This document shows, in pieces, positions 55,117 through 63,888 of a DNA stretch of 64,000 bases (position 1 is its first letter; every line of letters starts with the position of its first letter). The stretch comes from Oscillatoria princeps RMCB-10 (GTDB lineage Bacteria > Cyanobacteriota > Cyanobacteriia > Cyanobacteriales > Oscillatoriaceae): the NCBI GenBank assembly GCA_019359235.1, contig JAHHHT010000005.1, forward strand, positions 62,001 through 126,000. The letters run 5' to 3'. A model generated the notes under the pieces. The model saw only the letters and a list, made by a program, of their open reading frames with translations. It made no database searches and had not been told where the DNA came from. The position numbers and the translations under genes were made by a program.

Positions 55117-58101
55117 TCAGGAGAGCTCAGAAACCAGACGGGGCAGCTCAACGCAGAAAGTAGACCCCACACCGACCTGGCTGTCAACGGAAATCGTGCC
55201 CTGCATCAGGCGCACCAGGGACTCCGTGAGGGCGAGTCCCAGACCGGTGCCCGGGTACTTGCGATTGAGGGCCTGATCCACTTGCCGGAAGGGTTCAAAA
55301 ATGTGCTGCAGCTCAGTCTCAGCGATGCCGATTCCGGTATCCGCGACCGCGATCGCCAGCCGGTCGGTCGCTTTTGAGCGCACCGACACCCGCACGCCGC
55401 CAGACTCGGTAAACTTAATGGCGTTGTCGAGCAGATTGGCCAAAATCTGCCGCAGACAGGAGCGGTCGTTGACAGCATGGGAGTCGGGCAAATCCACCTC
55501 AACCTGCAAAGTCAAATTCTTCTGCTCAGCCATAGCGCGGAATTCACGGACGGTTCTCCGCACCAACTTAGCCACATTGAAAGGTTCCAGTTTCAGCTGT
55601 CGCATACCGGCTTCGATTTTCGACAGGTCGAGGATGTCATCAATCAGCATCAGCAGGTTTTCGCCATTGCTGAGAATGCGCTCCACCAGCTCGGTTTGCT
55701 TGGGGGCCAGCGGATTCTGGCGCTGGCGCAACAGCACCTGGGAAAAGCCCATAATCACATTCAGAGGGGTGCGCAGTTCGTGAGACATCGTGGCCAAAAA
55801 CTGCGATTTCAGCCGCGCCGCTTCGATAAGTTGCAAATTCTGCTGCCCAATCCGCGCAGACAAGCTTTCCAGTTCGCGGTTCTGGCGGGCGAGCGTGTTA
55901 TTCTGAACCGCCAGAAGTTCCTCTCGCTCCTCCAGGGTTTCGATCAGCCGGGCGTTGTTAATCGCGATCGCCGCCTGCTCCCCAACCGCACCCAGCAGCA
56001 GCTGGTCGTCCGGATCGAAGGCACCGGCATCTTCCCAGTTGCCGACGGCCAGCACTCCCAGACGCCCGCCTGCTGGCGCGGTGCCTTCCAGCCCCTCCCC
56101 AGACTCGAGGGCCACGGCATAAACAGCAGCCGGCAGCTCCAGGCGCGAGCCCGGAAGCCTCGACTCTCGCCGGAGCAATCGGGATTCGCCGGTGGAAAAC
56201 ACCTGGCTGAGCACCCCGTCCTCTGTCTGCAGCGGTCTTCCCACCGGCAGGTTTTCCGTACCGGGACCGGCTGTAGCGGTCAGTTCTAGCTGGGAGCTGT
56301 CGGGGTTGTAAAGTACGATCAGGCAAAACTGCGCTCCCGGAATTGACTCGCAAACCGCCTCAACCATCACCTGCAGCAAACCGGGCAGGTCAGCGATGCG
56401 CTGGTTGAGCAAATTGGTCAGCCGGTGAATCGTCCGCAGCTGGTGCTGGTGCTCGCCCAAAATCAAGATAGCCTCCCGCAGGTTCTCTCCTGTCTCCTGA
56501 GCCTGCCGGTACAGCAGCGCCTTTTCTACGGCAATGGCGGCGCGGCTGACGAGATCCTCAGCCAAAGTCAGGTCGGCTGAGGTGTAGCGGCGAGAGGAGT
56601 CAGAGAGGACAAACAGCACCGAGCCGAAGGTTTGCTTGCCCAGCCGCACCGGCAAGCAGATGCAGGATCTGAAATTCAGCGCTTGCAGCAGTTGCAGGTG
56701 TTCCTGATCGACGGCAATCGCCGCCAGCTTTTCGTCAGAAATGTCCAGACAGATAGAGACGCGCCAGGGCACGTCTGTCTCGCCGCCCCGCAGCCGGCGA
56801 AGGTGGCTGTAGGTTCCATCTGCAGAGGCTGGGTAGCGCCGGTGCAACTCCCACACCAGCGCCGCTCGGGAGGAGTCCTTGTGGGCGACCGCCAAACAGC
56901 GACAAGAACCTTCCGGCTCGATGACATTAATGGCGCACCAGTCAGCCTGGAAAGGCACTATCAGTTGAGCCAGGTTTTCCAAGGTGGTTTGATAGTCGAG
57001 GGAAGCCCCCAGGACGCTGGAAGCCTCGGCGAGGAAATACAGCGCCGCTTCAGTCCGCTTGCGCTCGGTTTCCACTTGCTGCTCTGCCTGCATTGACTGA
57101 TGCCGCACCAGTTGCTCGCGACCGAGCAGTTCGTCTTTGAACTGGGTAGCCGCTTTCAGCTGCACCGTTTGTTTGCGGGCGAGCCGGTCGAACTCTCGAT
57201 TGAGGCTGTCAATTTCGGCTTCTGCGAGCTTGAGATCGGTGATGTTTCGGGAAACCGCGACAATCTCAAATGTATCCCAGTCTCGGTGGCGCACAAATGA
57301 TCCGGTCGTCTCAACCCAGATGTACTTGCCATCTTTGCGCCTGAGCCGGTGCGCCTGCGCGTAAGTCTGGATCGAGCTGCCGGTGGAACCATAAGTTCTT
57401 TTGAAGGTGGCTGCGTCTTCGGGGTGGAAAAACTGATAGAAGGAATGCCCGACGAGTTCGTCTGGCTCATATCCGAGCAGGGTGCGGCAGCTGGGCGAGA
57501 CGTACAGATAGATTCCCTCTGGGGTGTGCGTGCAGATTAGCTCGGTAGAGTGCTCGGCGATTAACTGGTAGAGCTTTTCACTCTCAGTCGCTCTGTTTTG
57601 GGCAGCAATTTCTGAGGGCGGGCACGGGGGCCCGCCCCTACGCGTCTCTGTGTCGGTGCAGGTTCCCACCCACTCCACAACAGCGCCACTCTCTGACAGC
57701 ACCGGCTCGATGCGGGCCACCGCCCAGTGATAGGTGCCGTCTGCCATCCGCAGGCGCAATTCCATTTCCCAACCGGCAGGCTCACTGTGCTGCATGCTGG
57801 CTCGCAACCGCTCCCGGTCTTCGGGATGGACTGATTTGAGAAACCAATTGTCCTGTGATTCGGCTTCTGACGGCTGTAAGCCTGCGGTAGCACACTCGTA
57901 CCACCGGCGGTTGAGATAGGTGACACAGCCGGTGGCGCTGGCAGTCCACACTCGATGGGGCATGGCTTCCATCAGCCTGAGATGCCGGTCAACACTGGCC
58001 TCTAGCGCCTGCTTGAGGCTCTCGACTTGCGCTCTGAGTCTTTGTATTTCCTGGCTGGGGGAGCAAGCTCCCAGTGAGTGTTGGTGGCAAGTGTTATTCA
58101 T
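55117..58101 (-). CDS. Sensor histidine kinase with PAS and GAF domains
   Basis: The 994-residue protein begins with a coiled coil (EIQRLRAQVESLKQALEAS), then PAS domains (MEAMPHRVWTASATGCVTYL; LIAEHSTELICTHTPEGIYL) with PAC segments, a helical linker, two GAF domains (about residues 365-530 and 570-740), a coiled coil, HisKA with phospho-His in LATMSHELRTPLNVIMG, and HATPase with NLLDNAIKFTESGG and GTGLGLALTESL. No membrane segment or receiver is present, so it is a cytoplasmic kinase with a separate response regulator. The divergent regulator at 58936 is a candidate partner. A repeat lies in frame between the PAS domains. Confidence 0.9.
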   Translation of the reverse strand: MNNTCHQHSLGACSPSQEIQRLRAQVESLKQALEASVDRHLRLMEAMPHRVWTASATGCVTYLNRRWYECATAGLQPSEAESQDNWFLKSVHPEDRERLRASMQHSEPAGWEMELRLRMADGTYHWAVARIEPVLSESGAVVEWVGTCTDTETRRGGPPCPPSEIAAQNRATESEKLYQLIAEHSTELICTHTPEGIYLYVSPSCRTLLGYEPDELVGHSFYQFFHPEDAATFKRTYGSTGSSIQTYAQAHRLRRKDGKYIWVETTGSFVRHRDWDTFEIVAVSRNITDLKLAEAEIDSLNREFDRLARKQTVQLKAATQFKDELLGREQLVRHQSMQAEQQVETERKRTEAALYFLAEASSVLGASLDYQTTLENLAQLIVPFQADWCAINVIEPEGSCRCLAVAHKDSSRAALVWELHRRYPASADGTYSHLRRLRGGETDVPWRVSICLDISDEKLAAIAVDQEHLQLLQALNFRSCICLPVRLGKQTFGSVLFVLSDSSRRYTSADLTLAEDLVSRAAIAVEKALLYRQAQETGENLREAILILGEHQHQLRTIHRLTNLLNQRIADLPGLLQVMVEAVCESIPGAQFCLIVLYNPDSSQLELTATAGPGTENLPVGRPLQTEDGVLSQVFSTGESRLLRRESRLPGSRLELPAAVYAVALESGEGLEGTAPAGGRLGVLAVGNWEDAGAFDPDDQLLLGAVGEQAAIAINNARLIETLEEREELLAVQNNTLARQNRELESLSARIGQQNLQLIEAARLKSQFLATMSHELRTPLNVIMGFSQVLLRQRQNPLAPKQTELVERILSNGENLLMLIDDILDLSKIEAGMRQLKLEPFNVAKLVRRTVREFRAMAEQKNLTLQVEVDLPDSHAVNDRSCLRQILANLLDNAIKFTESGGVRVSVRSKATDRLAIAVADTGIGIAETELQHIFEPFRQVDQALNRKYPGTGLGLALTESLVRLMQGTISVDSQVGVGSTFCVELPRLVSELS
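57612..57644. repeat. R6 palindrome embedded in frame in the PAS/GAF kinase gene
   Basis: GGGCGGGCACGGGGGCCCGC plus CCCTACGCG is the same sequence found between genes at 31385 and 9700. Here it encodes TRRGGPPCPPSE in the linker after the first PAS domain. Confidence 0.85.
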
Positions 58102-58935
58102 AGGGATTTTTTAATCAAACCAGTCCTCACCCGGCTGCAGGCTTTGAGCACCTGTGCAGCGATCTTAATCTGTGCGGGCACCGGCGAAAACAAAGAATTA
58201 TATCAAAACTGCCGAAAAAATCCATCCTCTTGAAAGGTGAGTTAGAAGGCAGGGCCAGCACGCGCAGGGACATTTCCCTGCGCCGGCCAATCTTTTGTTG
58301 AATCCGGTGGGAGAGCGGTACAATGAACGTAAGCCGCACGCGAGCCTGCATTCCTGAAAAAACAAATTAGCCCAGCCTCCCGCGACCGGGCGGGCCGGTT
58401 TCGACACTGCATGGGGAAACTAACACCGCAGCCACGCTCGGGCAACCCCTTGAGGGTGGCTGAGAGAAGCTGTCTGTTAGGCGTGAGGGCTTTCGAGCCG
58501 TGGTTCCGACACGGGCTAGACATAAACGGAAAAGTTAAACGTAAAAAGCAGCAGACAGCAAGCCTGTTGGAATCAGCAGCCAGAGAGGAGTTCGGTAATC
58601 CTTGCTTTCCTGGCGGGAGGAGAAACCCTGACTTGTTTGTTTGGCGCGACCACCTTTTCCCCTGTTAGGCTCTGCGCCCTCTCCATGAGACAGCTTTGTA
58701 TTCGACTCGCCCTCCGATTGCAGCCCGGGTTCCGTTTTGGGGAGGGGCCAGAGGGCGGTGGCCGGTTGGGGAAACCGGCTTCAGGCGCGGAAGCAAGAAA
58801 GTGTCACAATGGAAATGTAACTGAATTGCTTTGCTCGTTACAGCTACCAATAGGTGTATTTCAGCTAAGCAGGGTTAACCTTTTTGTAAACTGCTTTTTT
58901 AAGACTTCAACCCCAGAAAAGTTGGCCAAAATAAA
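58102..58935. other. 834-base divergent gap upstream of the kinase and response regulator genes
   Basis: No convincing gene is present. Several stems can be seen, for example CCGTG and CACGG around GTTCCGA at about 58499-58515, and CGGTGGCCGGTTGGGGAAACCGG near 58756. GGTTTCGAC at 58397 recalls tmRNA 5' ends but nothing else of tmRNA follows. It may hold divergent promoters and long leaders. Confidence 0.4.
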
Positions 58936-59661
58936 ATGAGTGAAATTCGCGTTGCTCTGATTGAAGACCACGACCTGACTCGGATCGGTATCCGCACGGC
59001 TTTGCAACAGCGTGAGGGCATCAAAGTTGTCGGCGACGCCGCCAATGCCATAGAAGGTCTGAAACTGCTGAAATCGACTAAACCAGACGTAGCCCTCGTG
59101 GATATTGGCTTGCCCGATATGGACGGCATTGAGCTGACTCAGCGGTTCAAGTCGTCCCTCACACCGGGCTCAGAACCGGAGACAAAGGTGCTGATTCTGA
59201 CGTTTCAGGACAATGAAGAAGCTGTTCTGGCTTCCTTTGCCGCCGGCGCGGACTCTTTCTGCATGAAGGATATCCGCTTCGAGCAGTTGCTGGAAGCGAT
59301 CCGAGTCACCCATGAAGGTCACTCCTGGATCGACCCGGCGATCGCCGGTATCGTGCTGCGCCAAGCTCGGAATAAGCCGGCAACCCCTACGTCCTCTGAG
59401 CAGGCCAAGGCGTCAACCGTCAGCATCCACGCTATTGACCAGGAACACAGCCAGCTGCTGGAAGCCTATCCACTCACTGACCGGGAGTTGGAAGTTTTGG
59501 AGCTGATCGTCCAGGGATACAGCAATGCGGCTATTGCCCAAAAGCTCTACATCACTGTCGGCACAGTCAAAACTCACGTCCGCAATATCTTGAACAAGCT
59601 CTCTGCTGATGACCGCACCCAAGCCGCTGTCATGGCTCTCCGGTCTGGATTGGTTGGGTGA
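58936..59661 (+). CDS. NarL/FixJ family response regulator
   Basis: The 241-residue protein has a receiver domain (ALIEDHDLTRIGIRTALQQR with acidic pair, phospho-Asp in VALVDIGLPDMDG, and Lys in FCMKDIRFEQLLEA), a linker of about 45 residues and a LuxR-type DNA-binding domain (LTDRELEVLELIVQGYSNAA, YITVGTVKTHVRNILNKL). It should activate or repress transcription on phosphorylation, probably by one of the nearby histidine kinases. The start ATG follows AAAATAAA with no strong ribosome site. Confidence 0.92.
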   Translation: MSEIRVALIEDHDLTRIGIRTALQQREGIKVVGDAANAIEGLKLLKSTKPDVALVDIGLPDMDGIELTQRFKSSLTPGSEPETKVLILTFQDNEEAVLASFAAGADSFCMKDIRFEQLLEAIRVTHEGHSWIDPAIAGIVLRQARNKPATPTSSEQAKASTVSIHAIDQEHSQLLEAYPLTDRELEVLELIVQGYSNAAIAQKLYITVGTVKTHVRNILNKLSADDRTQAAVMALRSGLVG

Positions 59662-60284
59662 GGCACTCTCTCTCAGGATAGAGAATATTGGCAAGCGGAA
59701 CGGGTTTGTCAGTCTATCTTTGGGTAGATGACTGAAATCCACACTCTTTTATAGAGTCAAAATACTGTTACCGCAAACACAACCGACTGTTACCCAAAGC
59801 GGGCCCTTTCTGCCGGTGGTGGCGTCTGGCTATTACCACGCTTCGTGCGTTCCCTCCTTTGAGGAAAGTGACCCAAATATACGATGTCCCCAAGTGGGAT
59901 GCTAGCGGTCAGAATGCCGGTGTCGTCTAGCTATTAGGTGTTAGCTATTCGCTGTTCTGCCGGCGGGCAGAAATTGGGTTAGCACGCTTGCGCTTAAGCA
60001 GCCAGCCCCACCGGGCTGCGCTTTAGCACTGACTGAACCTAAAAGTGGGGGCCCACCGGCGGGGCTGAAATCTGAATGCTTAAGCCAAAGCTGGACTTAA
60101 CATAATCCTTCTCAAGAAAGGTCTAGGTAGCTGAAAAGTTATCTGGACATTTCGGCTTGAGGCAGGGTTTCTTAGGAAGCGTTGATTGCGCCGGGAATTT
60201 ATGCCTGTAGACCGATGGCTGAGAGCGGTTGAAGGGGGAGAATAGAGGTGTGAAGGTCAAGCTCTCCCTAATCAAAGAGGTTTT
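59662..60284. other. 623-base gap before the GH13 gene
   Basis: No gene is seen. A hairpin-rich part at 59985-60065 includes CAGCCAGCCCCACCGGGCTGCGCT and GCCCACCGGCGGGGC. A leader for the amylase-family gene is possible. Confidence 0.4.
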
Positions 60285-61937
60285 ATGGCGGCTCTCATTG
60301 AATTCACGTTATTTGCTCCTTATAACAAAGGCGCTACCTTGACCGGCTCGTTTTACAACTGGAAAGAAATCCCGATGAGCAAAGGGAAGGATGGTTATTT
60401 CCGAACCAAGGTAGAACTGGAGGATGGGGTCTATGAATATAAATTCCGAGTCCAGTCCAAAAGCTGGTTTATCGAGCCGGATCAGTGGGTGGAAATCATC
60501 GATCCCTACGCGACAGACGTAGACGAGAGCAAAGGAGTTGGCACAGTCCGCATCAAAGATGGGCAAAAGATTGTCGATACCTACGTCTGGAAGCACGACG
60601 ACAAACCGCTGCCTCCCGACCGCGAGTTAGTCATCTACGAAATGCACGTCGCCGACTTCTCTGGCGGCGAGGACGACCCCAACCCGCGCGGCAAATACAA
60701 GCACGTTGTTGAGAAGTTAGATTACCTCTGCGAACTGGGGATTAACACCATTGAGATGATGCCGTTGAAAGAATATCCGGGCGACTACAGCTGGGGTTAT
60801 AACCCTCGCTATTTTTTCGCCACGGAAACCAGCTACGGCACCACGGAACAATTAAAGCACCTGATTGACGAGTGCCACGCCCGCGGCATTCGCGTGCTCA
60901 TCGACGGGATTTACAACCACTCGGAAGCCGCTTGCCCGCTGACGCAGATTGACCACGATTACTGGTATTACCACTCTCCAAAAGACACGGTAAATAACTG
61001 GGGCCCAGAGTTTAATTACGAACACTACGACGAAAATCTAGGTATCAAACCGGCGTGGCAGTTTGTGGGAGAAACGGTGCGCTTCTGGATACAAGAATAC
61101 CACATCGACGGCATTCGCTACGATGCGGCGCGGCAAATTGGCAACTTCGACTTCATGCGCTGGATTGTTGAGGAAACCAAAAAGACAGCTGGGGTGAAGC
61201 CATTTTATAACATCGCTGAATACATTCCCGACACGCCGGCCATCACCAATTTTGACGGGCCAATGGATGGCTGCTGGCACGACAGTTTCTGGCACACGAT
61301 GATTCCGCACCTCGGCGGTGACACGTTTGATATGGAGCGCCTCAAGGATGTCATCGATGGCAAGCGACAAGGCTATATGGGCGCTACTAATATGATCAAT
61401 TACCTGGGCAACCACGACCACAACCGTTTCTTTGCAGAGTTAGCCGATCGCAATATCTTTGGTGAAGGGGCTTTCAAGCGAGCTAAGCTGGGAGCGGCTA
61501 TACTGATGACCGCTGTCGGGGTGCCGATGATTTGGATGGGTGAAGAGTTTGGGGAGTACAAGCACAAAACGCCCGAAGCCTCGAAAATCGACTGGACGCT
61601 GCTGGGGAATGACGAAAATCGCGGCTTGTTTGAATACTGCAAAGGCTTGATTAACCTGCGCAAAAACAATCACGCCCTCTACACGGAAAATATTGAGTTT
61701 TTCCACGAAAATCTGGATTCCCGAGTTTTAGCGTACACCCGCTGGAACGGGGAGGGTTCTCGCGTGGTGGTTGTGGCGAATTTATCGGACAGCTATCTGG
61801 CTGGATACCGGGTTTCGCATTTCCCCTGTGCCGGCACCTGGCACGAGTGGACTTCTAATTACGATGTCGAATCCGGGGAGGATGACATCTTGATTGATTT
61901 GGCGGAGTGGGAAGCCAAAGTGTTTGTCTGGCAATAG
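60285..61937 (+). CDS. GH13 alpha-amylase family enzyme with N-terminal carbohydrate-binding module
   Basis: The 550-residue protein starts with a CBM48-like domain (FTLFAPYNKGATLTGSFYNW). The GH13 barrel follows with its conserved regions: IDGIYNHSE, DGIRYDAAR with the nucleophile Asp, YNIAEYIPD with the acid/base Glu and LGNHDHNR with the third Asp. The C-terminal 100 residues are the usual beta domain (VLAYTRWNGEGSRVVVVANL). No signal peptide, so it acts in the cytoplasm on glycogen or maltodextrin; the CBM48 suggests branching, debranching or trehalose-type chemistry. An R2 palindrome follows. Confidence 0.9.
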   Translation: MAALIEFTLFAPYNKGATLTGSFYNWKEIPMSKGKDGYFRTKVELEDGVYEYKFRVQSKSWFIEPDQWVEIIDPYATDVDESKGVGTVRIKDGQKIVDTYVWKHDDKPLPPDRELVIYEMHVADFSGGEDDPNPRGKYKHVVEKLDYLCELGINTIEMMPLKEYPGDYSWGYNPRYFFATETSYGTTEQLKHLIDECHARGIRVLIDGIYNHSEAACPLTQIDHDYWYYHSPKDTVNNWGPEFNYEHYDENLGIKPAWQFVGETVRFWIQEYHIDGIRYDAARQIGNFDFMRWIVEETKKTAGVKPFYNIAEYIPDTPAITNFDGPMDGCWHDSFWHTMIPHLGGDTFDMERLKDVIDGKRQGYMGATNMINYLGNHDHNRFFAELADRNIFGEGAFKRAKLGAAILMTAVGVPMIWMGEEFGEYKHKTPEASKIDWTLLGNDENRGLFEYCKGLINLRKNNHALYTENIEFFHENLDSRVLAYTRWNGEGSRVVVVANLSDSYLAGYRVSHFPCAGTWHEWTSNYDVESGEDDILIDLAEWEAKVFVWQ

Positions 61938-61941
61938 ACTT

Positions 61942-61972
61942 GTAGGGTGCGTTCCTCCGGAACGCACCCTAC
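61942..61972 (+). terminator. R2 palindrome after the GH13 gene
   Basis: GTAGGGTGCGTTCC and GGAACGCACCCTAC form a nearly uninterrupted stem a few bases after the stop codon. Confidence 0.5.
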
Positions 61973-62036
61973 CGCAACCGCAATAAATTAATAAGTGTTC
62001 ATGCGGAATATAAAACCGGCATATCAGCGCACCGGC

Positions 62037-62070
62037 AGAAACCAGGTTTCTTTAAGAAACCTGGTTTCTT
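62037..62070. repeat. R3 palindrome
   Basis: AGAAACCAGGTTTCTTTAAG is followed by AAACCTGGTTTCTT, in the 61938-62234 gap, which otherwise holds only the promoter side of the release-factor-like gene. Confidence 0.7.
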
Positions 62071-62234
62071 GAAATTATTCCGCAGGAACGCTACAATTTG
62101 CGGTCAGTGGGGTGCGAAGCGCGAGATTTCGGCACCCTACAGACGTGACCGCGCCGGCTCGCTGATGCTAGTATAAATAAAATGGTGCGACTGACAGGGC
62201 AACTAAGCCTGGTATTGCGATAAGGAGGAAACTG

Positions 62235-63375
62235 ATGATGGCGCAATTAGCGGAGTTGCAACAGCAAGTAGAACGACTGTCTCAGCGTTTGGGCAAAGTC
62301 CGGGACTGTCTTTAACCAGCCTGAACTGAGAGCAAAAATCCAAGAACTGGAGCAACTATTAGCCCAACCGGCATTTGAGAGCGAGCGCCCCTATTCGGCG
62401 GCAGAATTCCAGCAGCTTGACGATTACTGGCTGGAATTGCAGCAATTTCAGGAGTGGCGAGACAGCTGGCAAAACCTAGAGGCGGCTCGGCAACTCCTAG
62501 AGATGGAAATTGACAAGGAGCTGTTGCGAGAGGCGCAGACGCTCGTCGCTCGCCTGAACGGCGAACTGGAGCGATGGGAGCTGCAACAGTTACTTTCTGC
62601 CGGCTCTGACAAGAAGGGAGCTTTCCTGATAGTTGAGGCAAAACCAAAAGATATCGACGCCCACTACTGGGCGGAGAAGCTGCTAGGGATGTACGCCCGT
62701 TGGGGAGAGAGCAAAGGCTACAGGGTGCAAGTAATCGATGAAATTTGTGGTGAAGATGGCGTGGGCTTCGAGTCAGCCACTCTAGAAATTGAGGGGCGTT
62801 ACGCCTGTGGCTACCTCAAGACAGAACAAGGGCGGCACCGGCTGACCTACAGCTCGCCTTTTCACGCCACAACTAAGCCGCAGGTTTGCAGTGCGAGGGT
62901 GGAAGTGCTCCCCCGGCTGGATGACCCCGCAGAAATGGAAATTCCTGAGAAGGATTTAGAAATCGCTGCGCCCTCACACTATGGGCTTAACTTGAACCGG
63001 ATACCGACAGCAATCCGGAGCCGGCATATTCCAACGGGAATTGCAGTTTGGTCTAGAAACGAGCGCTCGCAAATGCGAAACAAAGAAAAAGCCCTCATTC
63101 TTCTGAGAAGCAAGCTGTTTGCCACAGTTCAAGCCCAAGGCGTTAAGAATATTAGCGAAATCCAGCCATATTGGTTAAAAACAAGTGTCCAGACGGCTCC
63201 ACTCATTCGCGACTATCTGTGTGCGAAAATGGGTGACAGTCTGTGGGCGGAGGGAAAAGTTTTGGATTGCCGTACCGGCGTGGAAACTGCGGCGATTGCT
63301 TCTGTGATGAGTGGCGAAATAGACCCCTTTATTCGGGCTTATCTGTTTCAACAAGCGGGAGCGGCGCTGGCGTGA
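62235..63375 (+). CDS. Release factor 2 homologue lacking GGQ, read through a +1 frameshift site
   Basis: AAGGAGGAA precedes the ATG at 62235. The first 26 codons end in CTT-TAA; shifting +1 on CTTTAAC (62310-62316) joins them to the frame that continues NQPELRAKIQELEQLLAQPA to 63375, about 379 residues in all. The RF2 architecture is clear: coiled N-terminal domain, GVGFESATLEIEGRYACGYL, SPF at 62854-62862 (the stop-codon reading tripeptide), and HIPTGIAVWSRNERSQMRNK. At the catalytic loop the expected GGQ is replaced by YGL (62980-62988). It should thus bind stop codons without releasing peptide, if made. It may be a regulatory paralogue or a decaying copy; a normal prfB is expected elsewhere. 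Confidence 0.8.
62310..62316 (+). promoter_or_regulatory. Candidate +1 programmed frameshift site CTTTAAC
   Basis: The zero frame meets TAA at 62313 directly after CTT, exactly where RF2 genes carry CTT-TGA-C. Slippage of the CTT-reading tRNA to TTT gives the long frame. The stop is TAA, not the usual TGA, and the upstream G-rich element is weak (CCGGGAC). Confidence 0.7.
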
Positions 63376-63654
63376 CGGCAAGAGCGGAAGTTGTTTTTAC
63401 GCCGGTTTCTCTAAGAACCCGGGCTTTTTGGCAGAAGATAAAGCCGGCATATCAGCGTACCGATAAAACCCTGGTTTCTTCATGTTCCGTTTATTTTTGC
63501 CTGCCTACTTATCACCCCGCCCCACTCAACGCTGAATCTGGGAGCATCCCACGAAAGCGAGTCGGGGCGAACGGCTAAAAGCCCCTACCGGCAGTAGATG
63601 CGATCTCTACAGAAAAAGCCCGCGCAGGCGGGCTTTTGTTGAGAGGAGACAAGT
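63376..63654. other. Gap with R3 half-sites and a terminator
   Basis: Contains R3-like TTTCTCTAAGAACCCGGGCT at 63406 and ACCCTGGTTTCTTCATGTTC at 63468. No gene is seen. Confidence 0.45.
63613..63639. terminator. Bidirectional intrinsic terminator
   Basis: AAAAAGCCCGC, loop GCAG, GCGGGCTTTTG: a GC stem with A and T tracts on both sides, between the convergent release-factor-like gene and the small gene at 63655. Confidence 0.8.
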
Positions 63655-63888
63655 TTAAGCACTTTTCTGATGCCAGTCTGAGGTACTCGGCACGATGTCC
63701 CAGCCGGCGCTCCTCAGTTTCTGGTAGGTTGCCCAGCCCTTAGATCCGCCTGGAATCTGGTAGTCTGGCACAGCATATTCTGGAAACGCGGTATAAGCTC
63801 GCCACGGCTGGTTGGGTGCGGTTCGCAAGTGCAAAACCTTCTCCCCATCCGCTCCCATGACCGGCAGCCAGCACATTTGTTTCAGCAT
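63655..63888 (-). CDS. Small conserved hypothetical protein
   Basis: The ATG at 63888 is chosen because AAGGAGTTTTAC stands directly before it; the frame is open 28 codons further upstream. The 77-residue protein reads MLKQMCWLPVMGADGEKVLH, later APNQPWRAYTAFPEYAVPDY and GWATYQKLRSAGWDIVP. It has many aromatic residues, one Cys and no membrane segment. I do not recognise the family. The strong ribosome site and dedicated terminator support a real gene. Confidence 0.65.
   Translation of the reverse strand: MLKQMCWLPVMGADGEKVLHLRTAPNQPWRAYTAFPEYAVPDYQIPGGSKGWATYQKLRSAGWDIVPSTSDWHQKSA

Noticed and set aside
58440-58480. Possible TPP riboswitch (GGGTGGCTGAGA)
   Set aside because: The second conserved block (CTGATCTGG...CCAGCG) is missing and the downstream gene is a response regulator.
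58397-58700. Possible tmRNA (GGTTTCGACA resembles a tmRNA 5' end)
   Set aside because: No tag reading frame ending in Ala-Ala before a stop and no 3' acceptor ending CCA could be found downstream.
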